Shown here piece after piece: positions 1 to 6,986 of a stretch of DNA of 8,990 bases; the first letter of the stretch is position 1, and each line of letters starts with the position of its first letter. The notes under the pieces are model-generated. The model had not been told where the DNA came from. It did not search any database and saw nothing but the letters and a program-made list of their open reading frames with translations. The DNA comes from TTA-H9 sp002071415 (lineage in GTDB: Bacteria > Bacteroidota > Bacteroidia > Bacteroidales > TTA-H9), in NCBI GenBank assembly GCA_035411425.1, contig DAONSX010000073.1:1-8990 (forward strand), read 5' to 3'. The position numbers were made by a program, and so were the translations under genes.

Positions 1-223
1 AAGGAAGTTACAACCCTAAGGCGCTCAAGTTGGGTTAAGTCTGTGACTAAATAACTGAAATATAATTGTTTATAATGGATGGGCGCAAGGGTTAATAATT
101 CTCCCTCATTAGCCATTCGTGAAATGAATGGTTCGAATAAATTTGGAATGGATTGCATTTTATACTCTTACAATAACAGTAAAGAGCGATTTGATTAAGA
201 ATATAAAGAAGGGGAATTTATAT
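1..223. other. Left-edge non-coding stretch, possible 3' end of a plus-strand gene
   Basis: No gene can be supported here. Two plus-strand frames are open from the left edge: one stops at 52-54 (TAA) and would end in VKSVTK, the other stops at 36-38 (TAA) and would end in NPKALKLG. Either could be the tail of a gene converging on parC, but under 20 residues are visible and neither is recognisable. From about 55 to 223 the DNA is AT-rich with stops in all frames, apart from a 64-codon open frame (128-322) that runs antisense into the end of parC and looks like chance. Two weak hairpins (111-133 and 165-186) are the only structure seen. Confidence 0.4.
165..186. terminator. Weak hairpin downstream of parC, possible terminator
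   Basis: CTCTTAC at 165-171 can pair with GTAAAGAG at 179-186 around a 7-base loop, giving seven pairs with one bulged base. It lies about 40 bases past the parC stop codon. No uninterrupted U-run follows it on either strand, so it is a poor match to a classical intrinsic terminator. A second imperfect hairpin lies at 111-133 (CCATTC / GAATGG plus a G-U and an A-U pair, 7-base loop), also without a U-tract. Either could help end or protect the parC transcript. This is inference from base pairing only. Confidence 0.22.
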
Positions 224-2938
224 TTAAAAATCCAGATCGAGCTGTATACCTTTAGGCATGGGCTGAGGTTTGTCGAAAGAGTCAGAGGTGGAAGTATCAC
301 TGGTGGGCGAATTGTTTTCTAAACCTTCGTCTCCATTGTTTCCATTTGGAATGAGTTCGTCGTTGGCTTCGGCAAGTATCATTTCGGCTTCTTCGATGCC
401 TTCGGCAATATAAGGTAAAGGTTCGATAAAGACGGCCGAATGGATGGAGTGAGTCGAAATTCTTTTTCCTTTCGATTTATAACTTTTTATATCAATAAAC
501 TCGGAAACGTTCAGAATAAGGGGTTCTCTGGGTTTACGCCTGTTGGTTTGCTCGAATTCGACTTTTAGTTGAGGCAGGTAATCTATTGAAAATGCCACGA
601 GTTGGTGGTTGGCTTCTTCACCAAGGAATGAGATTTTTTTGTCGGAAGGTTCGGGTCTAAAGCGTTTGATGTAAAAAAATCCATCATTCTCATTTCTGTA
701 AACAGCAGTGATTATTTTTTCTTCATCGAATTTTGCAATATAGATCAGGTCATCATCAAAATGTGCGGAAATGTCATTCCCGGTAATGCGGTAATAGCCG
801 CTTTGGGTAAAAGTAATGATCCTGTCTTCGGGCATAAATGCACCCAGAAGCATTCCCCTGCCTTCGACATTGAGACGATTCACCGTATCGTCCCACCAAA
901 TATTTCGTGCCCCCAGAGTCGAAACACCTGCTTCTTTTTTAATAACCGATTTTACCAGATGATGGGTAAGTATATTGCCTTTACTGTTTCGTCCTTTAAT
1001 TGATAGTGAAGCAAAATCGAATTCAAACTGAAGCTTCTTGAGTTTGGGTTTAGGTTTCAGGAATAATTTTACGATTTCGGCTTCTCCATTGGGATTGGCA
1101 GTAAAATAGAGCACTTTGGTGCCTGGTTTTCCCGGTGTAAGGTTATATTCCTTATCTCTTGTTATGCTTACTACAGCAAAGCGTTTCACATAAATGGGAC
1201 CTGTCTTTCCATCTTGATAGATCATATTGTAAATGGTTCTTTCGTCGTTGCGGCGAAATACATTGATATGGACCACATTTTGGCCAACGAAAACTTTTTC
1301 GGCTACACGTGTAACCATAAAGGTACCATTCTGGCGGAAGACGATGATATCATCGAGGTCGGAGCAATCGCAGACATATTCATCCTTTTTAAGACCCATA
1401 CCTGCAAAACCTTCGGTTCGGTTCACATATAATTTTTCGTTGGTTGCAGCTACTGCTGCTGCTTCTATTGTATCGAAACTGCGTAGTTCGGTTTTTCGTT
1501 CATTATGGATCCCGTATTTATTGCCAATATGTTCGAACCATTCGATGGCATGATCTATCAAATTCTCAAGCCGCTCTTTTACTTTTTGCATCTCATTTTC
1601 AATACTTTCAATATGACGATCAGCCTCAAAAGTATTGTAGGCCGAGATACGTTTTATTCTTATTTCAGTAAGATGAGTGATATCTTCGTAGGTAACTTCG
1701 CGATGCAAGAGTTGAAGGAAGGGTTTCAATCCTTTTTGAATGGTACTGATGGCTTCTTCGAAACTTTTACTTTGCCTGATCTGGAGATAAATTTCTTTTT
1801 CGATGAATATTTTTTCCAATGAACTGTGGTGCCAGTCGTCTTCCAGCTCGTTAAGCCTGATTAGTAATTCTTTCTTCAGTAATTCGACGGTATTCTGAGT
1901 ATTGATACGTAAGATTTCGTTAACGTCGATGAAGGCAGGTTTTCCATTCAGAATGACGGTAGCATTAGGGCTTATATTTACTTCGCAATCGGTAAAAGCA
2001 TAGAGGGCGTCGATGGTTTGGTCGGGTGATACGCCGGAAGCGATGTGTACAAGAATTTCTACGTTTTCGGCTGTATTGTCTTCAATTTTTCTGATTTTTA
2101 TTTTTCCTTTGTCGTTGGCAGTCAAAATGCTGTCGATGAGGCTGGAGGTGGTAACTCCATAGGGGATTTCGGTTATGGCAAGGGTTTTTTTATCGAGTTG
2201 AACGATTCTTGCACGTACTCTTATCTTACCACCTCTGAGACCTCGGTTGTATTTAGAACAATCGGCCAGTCCTCCCGTTTGGAAGTCAGGGAAAATTTCG
2301 AAGTCTTCATTATTTAGGATCTTTATGCTGGCTTTGATCAGTTCGTTGAAATTATGGGGTAGAATTTTAGAAGCAAGTCCCACGGCAATTCCTTCAACAC
2401 CTTGAGCAAGCAGAAGAGGGAATTTTACAGGAAGGGTAACAGGTTCTTTATTACGACCGTCGTAACTGAGTTTCCATTGAGTCGTTTTAGGATTGAATAC
2501 GACTTCGAGGGAAAATTTTGAGAGACGCGCTTCGATGTATCGTGGTGCGGCAGCCTGATCACCCGTGAAAATATTTCCCCAATTCCCTTGACAATCGATT
2601 AAAAGCTCTTTTTGCCCCAGTTGTATCAGTGCGTCGCCAATAGATTGATCGCCATGAGGATGATATTTCATGGTTTGGCCTATGATGTTGGCCACCTTAT
2701 TATAGCGTCCGTCGTCCATTTCGTACATGGCATGGAGAAGGCGGCGTTGTACCGGTTTAAGGCCATCGGCCATCTCGGGGATGGCTCTTTCCATGATCAC
2801 ATAGGTGGCGTAATCGAGAAACCAGTTCTCGTACATTCCCCTCAAAGTAATTGTTCTATACTCTGAGCTTGCTGAGGTTTCATTTTCCTTGATGGAATCC
2901 TCGGGAAATAATTCTTCGTTTTGAATATTTTCGTCCAT
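224..2938 (-). CDS. parC: DNA topoisomerase IV subunit A (ParC), type IIA
   Basis: ParC is the DNA-cleaving subunit of topoisomerase IV. With ParE it passes one duplex through another at the cost of ATP and separates linked daughter chromosomes. At 904 residues it has the length of Bacteroidetes ParC, and its start (GMYENWFLDYATYVI, 34-48) matches that group. The winged-helix/tower core spans about 30-500. The catalytic tyrosine is Tyr134 in AAPRYIEARL, next to Arg133. The helix near the active site reads HPHGDQSIGD (93-102), and the conserved GIAVG loop is at 183-187. The region 500-840 is a degenerate beta-pinwheel C-terminal domain. I see no intact GyrA box (QRRGGKG), only a diverged IKGRNSKGN at 648-655, which favours ParC over GyrA. 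The tail from about 855 is acidic and low in complexity, ending in LDLDF. The E. coli GyrA Ser83 position holds Gln98, while Asp102 occupies the Asp87 position. The ATG at 2938 is 32 bases after fprA; AAGG and GGGG lie just upstream but are poorly spaced. parE is not in the window. Confidence 0.93.
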   Translation of the reverse strand: MDENIQNEELFPEDSIKENETSASSEYRTITLRGMYENWFLDYATYVIMERAIPEMADGLKPVQRRLLHAMYEMDDGRYNKVANIIGQTMKYHPHGDQSIGDALIQLGQKELLIDCQGNWGNIFTGDQAAAPRYIEARLSKFSLEVVFNPKTTQWKLSYDGRNKEPVTLPVKFPLLLAQGVEGIAVGLASKILPHNFNELIKASIKILNNEDFEIFPDFQTGGLADCSKYNRGLRGGKIRVRARIVQLDKKTLAITEIPYGVTTSSLIDSILTANDKGKIKIRKIEDNTAENVEILVHIASGVSPDQTIDALYAFTDCEVNISPNATVILNGKPAFIDVNEILRINTQNTVELLKKELLIRLNELEDDWHHSSLEKIFIEKEIYLQIRQSKSFEEAISTIQKGLKPFLQLLHREVTYEDITHLTEIRIKRISAYNTFEADRHIESIENEMQKVKERLENLIDHAIEWFEHIGNKYGIHNERKTELRSFDTIEAAAVAATNEKLYVNRTEGFAGMGLKKDEYVCDCSDLDDIIVFRQNGTFMVTRVAEKVFVGQNVVHINVFRRNDERTIYNMIYQDGKTGPIYVKRFAVVSITRDKEYNLTPGKPGTKVLYFTANPNGEAEIVKLFLKPKPKLKKLQFEFDFASLSIKGRNSKGNILTHHLVKSVIKKEAGVSTLGARNIWWDDTVNRLNVEGRGMLLGAFMPEDRIITFTQSGYYRITGNDISAHFDDDLIYIAKFDEEKIITAVYRNENDGFFYIKRFRPEPSDKKISFLGEEANHQLVAFSIDYLPQLKVEFEQTNRRKPREPLILNVSEFIDIKSYKSKGKRISTHSIHSAVFIEPLPYIAEGIEEAEMILAEANDELIPNGNNGDEGLENNSPTSDTSTSDSFDKPQPMPKGIQLDLDF

Positions 2939-2970
2939 GCCTTACACCCCGTCCGTAAAAGTAGGATGGG

Positions 2971-4206
2971 TCAAATCATTTCCGGTTTATTGTTTTCACT
3001 GAACGACGAATCGTTTTCTTTTAATCTTCTGGCCATTTGTTTACCCAGTTCTATCAATGATACAATATCTTTGTCACTTGGGCTGTGCTTAACTTCGATA
3101 GCCTCGCCAATCAGTTCCCATTTGATATTTTCGGCAAATTTTTTTAAAGTACTTACTCCACCGCCTCCCCAGCTCATCGAACCAAAAATAGATAGAAAGT
3201 GATTCCTGGGCATAATATGTTCCAATTGCATCAGGAGGTCGCGCATGGGAGTAAATATTCCACCATTATATGCACAGCTGCCCAGAATAACCCCTCGATA
3301 TTTCCATATATCGCTAATGATATAACTGCTATGCGTTTTCGATACATCGTAAATTCTGACATTGCGAATATCTTCTTCGGCTATTGCTCTCGCAATAATA
3401 TCGGCCATCTTTTCAGTATTGCCATACATCGAACCAAATGCTATCACTACTCCTTGTTCAGTTTTATAAGTACTCCAGTTTCTATAAAATTCCACAACTT
3501 TCGGAATATGTAAACGCCAGATAGGGCCATGAGTCGAAGCGATCATGCGCAAGTCGAGCGACTCGAGTTTAGCGAGGGCTTTCTGTACCTGTAATCCATA
3601 TTTACCCACAATATTCGAATAATATCTTCTCATTTCGTCTTCATAAAACGAAAGATTCAATTCATCATCAAATATGCCTCCGTCCAAGGTACCATAGCTT
3701 CCGAAAGCATCGGCCGAAAAAAGTATTTTCTCTGTCGATTCATAAGTCATCATGGTTTCGGGCCAATGAACCATGGGTGTTAAATAGAAATGAAACTGAT
3801 GTTGACCTGTATGTAGGACCGCATTTTCCTCCACTTCCATCAAATTTTTTTTAATACCATAATAACCCTCGAGCATAGGAAAGGTTCGATTGTTGCCAAC
3901 AATGGTTACTTGAGGAAATTCATTGATAATGGTTTTTACAGCGCCCGAATGGTCTGGCTCCATGTGATTGATAATCAAATAATTTATTGCACGGCCGTTG
4001 AGAATTTCTTTGAGTTTCTCGAGAAAAGAATCCATTGTGCCCATTGAAACCGTGTCCATCAATGTAATCTGGTCGTCGAGAATCAAATACGAATTGTAAG
4101 CTATTCCCGAAGGAATAGGCCAATAATTCTCGAATAAGCGAGTTTTGCGGTCATTGGTGCCCACCCAGTAAATGTTTTCTGACAGTCGAATTTTAGGATA
4201 TATCAT
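2971..4206 (-). CDS. fprA: FprA-type flavodiiron protein (A-type flavoprotein)
   Basis: This cytoplasmic flavodiiron protein family reduces O2 to water and/or NO to N2O and protects anaerobes from both. The N-terminal metallo-beta-lactamase-like domain (about 1-245) keeps every diiron ligand: His81, Glu83, Asp85 and neighbouring His86 in NHMEPDHSG, His147 in VHWPETM, Asp166 in SADAFG, and His226 in STHGPIW. The C-terminal flavodoxin domain (about 252-395) binds FMN through GSMYGNTEKM (258-267) and also has YNGGIFTPM (313-321) and the glycine-rich FGSMSWGGGG (341-350). The length (411) is that of a simple class A protein. No rubredoxin or flavin-reductase domain is fused, so a separate rubredoxin-like donor must exist outside the window. 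Which gas is preferred cannot be read from sequence. The last 15 or so residues form a polar tail. The ATG at 4206 follows the BatA-like stop by 15 bases with no clear ribosome binding site; a promoter candidate lies at 4240-4270. parC follows after 32 bases. Confidence 0.93.
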   Translation of the reverse strand: MIYPKIRLSENIYWVGTNDRKTRLFENYWPIPSGIAYNSYLILDDQITLMDTVSMGTMDSFLEKLKEILNGRAINYLIINHMEPDHSGAVKTIINEFPQVTIVGNNRTFPMLEGYYGIKKNLMEVEENAVLHTGQHQFHFYLTPMVHWPETMMTYESTEKILFSADAFGSYGTLDGGIFDDELNLSFYEDEMRRYYSNIVGKYGLQVQKALAKLESLDLRMIASTHGPIWRLHIPKVVEFYRNWSTYKTEQGVVIAFGSMYGNTEKMADIIARAIAEEDIRNVRIYDVSKTHSSYIISDIWKYRGVILGSCAYNGGIFTPMRDLLMQLEHIMPRNHFLSIFGSMSWGGGGVSTLKKFAENIKWELIGEAIEVKHSPSDKDIVSLIELGKQMARRLKENDSSFSENNKPEMI

Positions 4207-4221
4207 TATTGTAAAACTTCG

Positions 4222-6264
4222 TTATTTCCAAAACCGCAGCAAAATTACTTCTGATGCAAGTAAAATCAAAGCTGCAAAAAGGAAAATTCTCCAGAGTTTT
4301 TTCCCTTGAATGGTTTCGGCAATATAAGATCGGATAGGGAAAGAATCATCCTTTTGTATGATTATTGAGTTGGTCCAGCCCTTTTGCTCGAGCATTCTAT
4401 CGAGTTCGTCGACCGAAAAACAAGTGGGCAAGGATTCCGTGCGTGGGGCATTCAAAGCGATAAAACCATTCGTTTTATTGTTCCTTCTTAAATGATAAAT
4501 ACCCGGTTCGGGAAGTTCATTGCGGACAATAATCTCAGTTTGGCCATCTCTATCTCTGAAAAATGGGATAATATCGATAGTATTGTCGCTTTTTATCAGA
4601 TGAGGTGCTGGAGTAGTTTCGGCAGGTTTCTCGAAATAAAAAATGGATGGTTTGCCGTAAACAGCATACAAGGGATTTTGATATTGACCACTAATAGCCA
4701 TGTTTAAATAAGCAGCTACGAATAGATTGTTGCGCATGAAATCTGTAAATTCAGGACGAAGGGGGGAAGCCTGAAAAAATAAATGACCATTTCCCAAACG
4801 TTTGGCAATGAGAAAGGGATCGCCATTTCGTAAAGTCATCAAATTATCATAGCCCGATCGGGAATTCAAATTTATTTTAAAATATTTTTTAACTGACGGC
4901 AACAAAGGCATATTAGGCATTCTTTCGATAGCTGGTTTAAAAATAAAATGGTCAGTATTTACCTGTGAAACTGTAGTCGATGAAGTATCGGCGTGCAATT
5001 CCAGCCCTGCCCCAAGATTAGATAAGAATCTTTCTAAATGATCAATCCCTTTGGAGGGATGGGGTAGAATAGCCACGGAGTGCCCTGCATTGAGACTGTG
5101 TCTTACGCTCAATATCAGACCCTGAGGATATTCGGTCAACTCGTTCAAAATGGTTAGAGAGGATTTTTCGAGCCGGGAATAAATAAGCTGATGAATAGGC
5201 TGATTATCAACCCACATCAAACTGTCGGAATGAAATAACTGATTGAGATGAGGATTTTCTCCTTCACTATTATTGACAATAAGGATTTCGAGCTTTGGAT
5301 GAACAGTATAGGCAAAATAAAGCTCATCGTCGAAAGTAAAACCATTATCGTTAATTTGTAGCGATCCCATTATAGTACCAGTATCGGCATTAAACAGCGG
5401 GAATGAAAGAGTGAAAGTAGTTTTGGGAGTCAAGCTTAAGGGTTTGAGTCCGCGTTGTATTTCATTTGTGCTGAGTTTTACCATCAGCTCACGGCTTTGG
5501 TTGGCACTATGATTCGTAACATTGACACGAAGCACGGATTCGAGACCGGGAGCAATAATTGGTGTATCGAACCAGCAAGTATCAATACTGACATTTAAGG
5601 GAAGAGGCGATTGCATGGGGATAAAAATCCAAGTAATATTCGTATCAAGATTAGTTGGTAAACTAAAAGTGCTTCTGGCAAAATCCGAAATAAAAAAAGC
5701 CAAATGATTGTAGTTTTTTTCATAGCGAAGCAAGTTAGCCTGAGTTTGCAATAAAGTAGAAGTGCTTACCTGTGCCAGACTCGATTTAACATCATTTATC
5801 CAGATACTCGCCTCATTGGCAGGTACAAAATGCTGATATTTCCCTTCCAAATCGTTGGTAAGCACTTGAAACTTGTCGGTCGAAGAAAAACTGTTCACGA
5901 TTTCGAGGGCCTTTTCTCTGGCCTGGTGCAACAGATTTTCATTACCCATACCTGTTTCCATGCTCTGTGAGTTATCTAAATAAATGCTCACGGCAAAGGG
6001 ATTCCCCTGCTTTATATTGTTGGAAGCCGGAATATAAGGCTGGGCAAATGCTAACACCAAGGTAATGATGAAAAGTATTCGTAAGAGCAACAAAATCAAA
6101 TTTCGAAGACGCGACGATCTATGCGTCTCTGATTGGATAGCCTGTAAAAACCTTACATTGGTAAAATATACTTTTTTATACCGATGAAAATTGAAAAGAT
6201 GAATAACGATAGGGATTGAAATAGCGGCCAATCCGACTAAATACCAAGGATAGATAAATTCCAT
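4222..6264 (-). CDS. BatA-like membrane protein: two-anchor N-terminus, VWA domain, C-terminal anchor
   Basis: The N-terminus (MEFIYPWYLVGLAAISIPIV, then HLFNFHRYKKVYFTNVRFL) is the hallmark of the BatA N-terminal double-transmembrane domain, with membrane segments at about 8-24 and 56-75. A VWA-type domain follows (about 88-215), with a metal-binding DxSxS motif at 97-101 (DNSQS), a plausible Thr at 168-170 and Asp194 in FISDF. Residues about 225-320 look like a beta-sandwich (CARDB-like spacing, low certainty), and about 325-530 resemble the class I glutamine-amidotransferase-like fold often found in this family, with no catalytic triad that I can see. A last membrane helix lies at about 658-676, followed by FWK. 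The protein is thus predicted to sit in the inner membrane with the large central part outside the cytoplasm. The family usually keeps company with MoxR ATPases and DUF58 proteins, but neither is in the window. The ATG at 6264 is 37 bases after the DUF4159 stop, which suggests co-transcription. Molecular function is unknown; binding of a protein or cell-surface ligand through the VWA domain is inference. Confidence 0.85.
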   Translation of the reverse strand: MEFIYPWYLVGLAAISIPIVIHLFNFHRYKKVYFTNVRFLQAIQSETHRSSRLRNLILLLLRILFIITLVLAFAQPYIPASNNIKQGNPFAVSIYLDNSQSMETGMGNENLLHQAREKALEIVNSFSSTDKFQVLTNDLEGKYQHFVPANEASIWINDVKSSLAQVSTSTLLQTQANLLRYEKNYNHLAFFISDFARSTFSLPTNLDTNITWIFIPMQSPLPLNVSIDTCWFDTPIIAPGLESVLRVNVTNHSANQSRELMVKLSTNEIQRGLKPLSLTPKTTFTLSFPLFNADTGTIMGSLQINDNGFTFDDELYFAYTVHPKLEILIVNNSEGENPHLNQLFHSDSLMWVDNQPIHQLIYSRLEKSSLTILNELTEYPQGLILSVRHSLNAGHSVAILPHPSKGIDHLERFLSNLGAGLELHADTSSTTVSQVNTDHFIFKPAIERMPNMPLLPSVKKYFKINLNSRSGYDNLMTLRNGDPFLIAKRLGNGHLFFQASPLRPEFTDFMRNNLFVAAYLNMAISGQYQNPLYAVYGKPSIFYFEKPAETTPAPHLIKSDNTIDIIPFFRDRDGQTEIIVRNELPEPGIYHLRRNNKTNGFIALNAPRTESLPTCFSVDELDRMLEQKGWTNSIIIQKDDSFPIRSYIAETIQGKKLWRIFLFAALILLASEVILLRFWK
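4240..4270 (-). promoter_or_regulatory. Bacteroidetes-type promoter candidate for fprA-parC
   Basis: On the minus strand TTTG (4270-4267) is followed by exactly 19 bases and then TAATTTTG (4247-4240). This matches the Bacteroidetes primary-sigma consensus, TTTG near -33 and TAnnTTTG near -7, with plausible spacing. Transcription would start near 4233, giving a leader of about 27 bases before the fprA ATG at 4206. The site lies inside the last codons of the BatA-like gene, so it would serve as an internal promoter for fprA and parC. I found no equally good match in the regions I scanned just upstream of the other minus-strand genes. There is no experimental support, and short AT-rich motifs also arise by chance. 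Confidence 0.5.
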
Positions 6265-6301
6265 GATTGAATATAAACAAAATCAATTGAAACGTAAAAA
6301 T

Positions 6302-6982
6302 TCATTGAATTACCTGAGTAAACACATATTGAATCAAATTTGCTCCCATTTGCAAGGCCTTGAGGTGAGTAGCCTCGCTGTCGCCATGCACGCGGATATC
6401 TTCCCAGCCATCGCCCAGATCGCATTCGTAAGTATACAGGCAAACCATCCTGCCATTCAAAAAAAAGGCAAAAGCCTGAGGTGGTTTGTTGTCGTGCTCA
6501 TGTATTTTGGGCAAGCCATTCGGAAAATCATATCTTTGATGAAATATGGGGTGATTGGGCCCTAATTCCACAAAATCCTGATCGGGGAAGATTTTTTTTA
6601 ATTCTCGTCTGATGTATAGGTCCATTCCATAATTATCATCTATATGAAGAAATCCTCCGGCTTCGAAATATTTTTTCAGATTACTGATTTCCTGCTCACT
6701 GAATATCACATTCCCATGTCCCGTCATGTGGACAAAGGGATAATTAAACAGCGAGGGATCGCCGGGTTCAACGGTGGCAGGCTCGGGGTCGATATTCGTA
6801 TGTAAATTCTCGTTGCAAAATTTGATCAGGTTAGGTAAAGAAGTTGGATTGGCATACCAATCGCCACCCCCACTGTATTTCAAAAGTCCTATCCTCAGCT
6901 TTTCCTGTGCATGAAGATTTTCCAAAGAAAACACCACAATTATTAAAAACAAAAAAGTTATCTGATTAATTTTTAATCTCAT
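6302..6982 (-). CDS. Secreted DUF4159 domain protein
   Basis: This 226-residue protein begins with a clear signal peptide: KINQ, then a hydrophobic stretch at about 9-20, then ENLHAQ, with likely cleavage after Ala25. It is therefore expected in the periplasm or beyond. The remainder is one DUF4159 domain, recognised by YSGGGDWYANP (36-46), MTGHG (86-90), GGFLHIDDNYGMD (109-121), GPNHPIFH (141-148), HEHD (161-164) and CDLGDGWED (187-195). The domain is thought to have a glutamine-amidotransferase-like (ThuA-like) fold. The many conserved His, Asp and Glu residues suggest a metal or carbohydrate site, but no activity is established to my knowledge. There is no lipobox. It starts 4 bases after rsmE and ends 37 bases before the BatA-like gene. 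I recall DUF4159 and BatA-type domains joined in single long proteins in some Proteobacteria, so adjacency here supports a shared function. The ATG at 6982 is chosen because it alone gives a complete signal peptide. Confidence 0.88.
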   Translation of the reverse strand: MRLKINQITFLFLIIVVFSLENLHAQEKLRIGLLKYSGGGDWYANPTSLPNLIKFCNENLHTNIDPEPATVEPGDPSLFNYPFVHMTGHGNVIFSEQEISNLKKYFEAGGFLHIDDNYGMDLYIRRELKKIFPDQDFVELGPNHPIFHQRYDFPNGLPKIHEHDNKPPQAFAFFLNGRMVCLYTYECDLGDGWEDIRVHGDSEATHLKALQMGANLIQYVFTQVIQ

Positions 6983-6986
6983 ACTA

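Noticed and set aside
12..36. AACCC / GGGTT inverted repeat
   Set aside because: Only five pairs around a 15-base loop, with no U-tract; too weak to call a terminator.
28..41. AGTTGGGTTAAGTC, identical over 12 bases to a conserved 16S rRNA stretch
   Set aside because: The similarity stops on both sides; the neighbouring conserved rRNA bases are absent, so it is chance and not a rRNA fragment.
130..139. GGTTCGAATA, resembling a tRNA T-arm
   Set aside because: No acceptor, D or anticodon stems can be built around it; TTCGAA is simply frequent in this DNA.
128..322. 64-codon plus-strand open frame starting in the left intergenic region
   Set aside because: It runs antisense into the end of parC, has no recognisable product and no promoter, and its C-terminal third is just the shadow of the parC tail.
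224..2938. Calling the large topoisomerase gene gyrA
   Set aside because: The C-terminal domain lacks an intact GyrA box, and the start, the AAAPRYIEARL site and the length match Bacteroidetes ParC.
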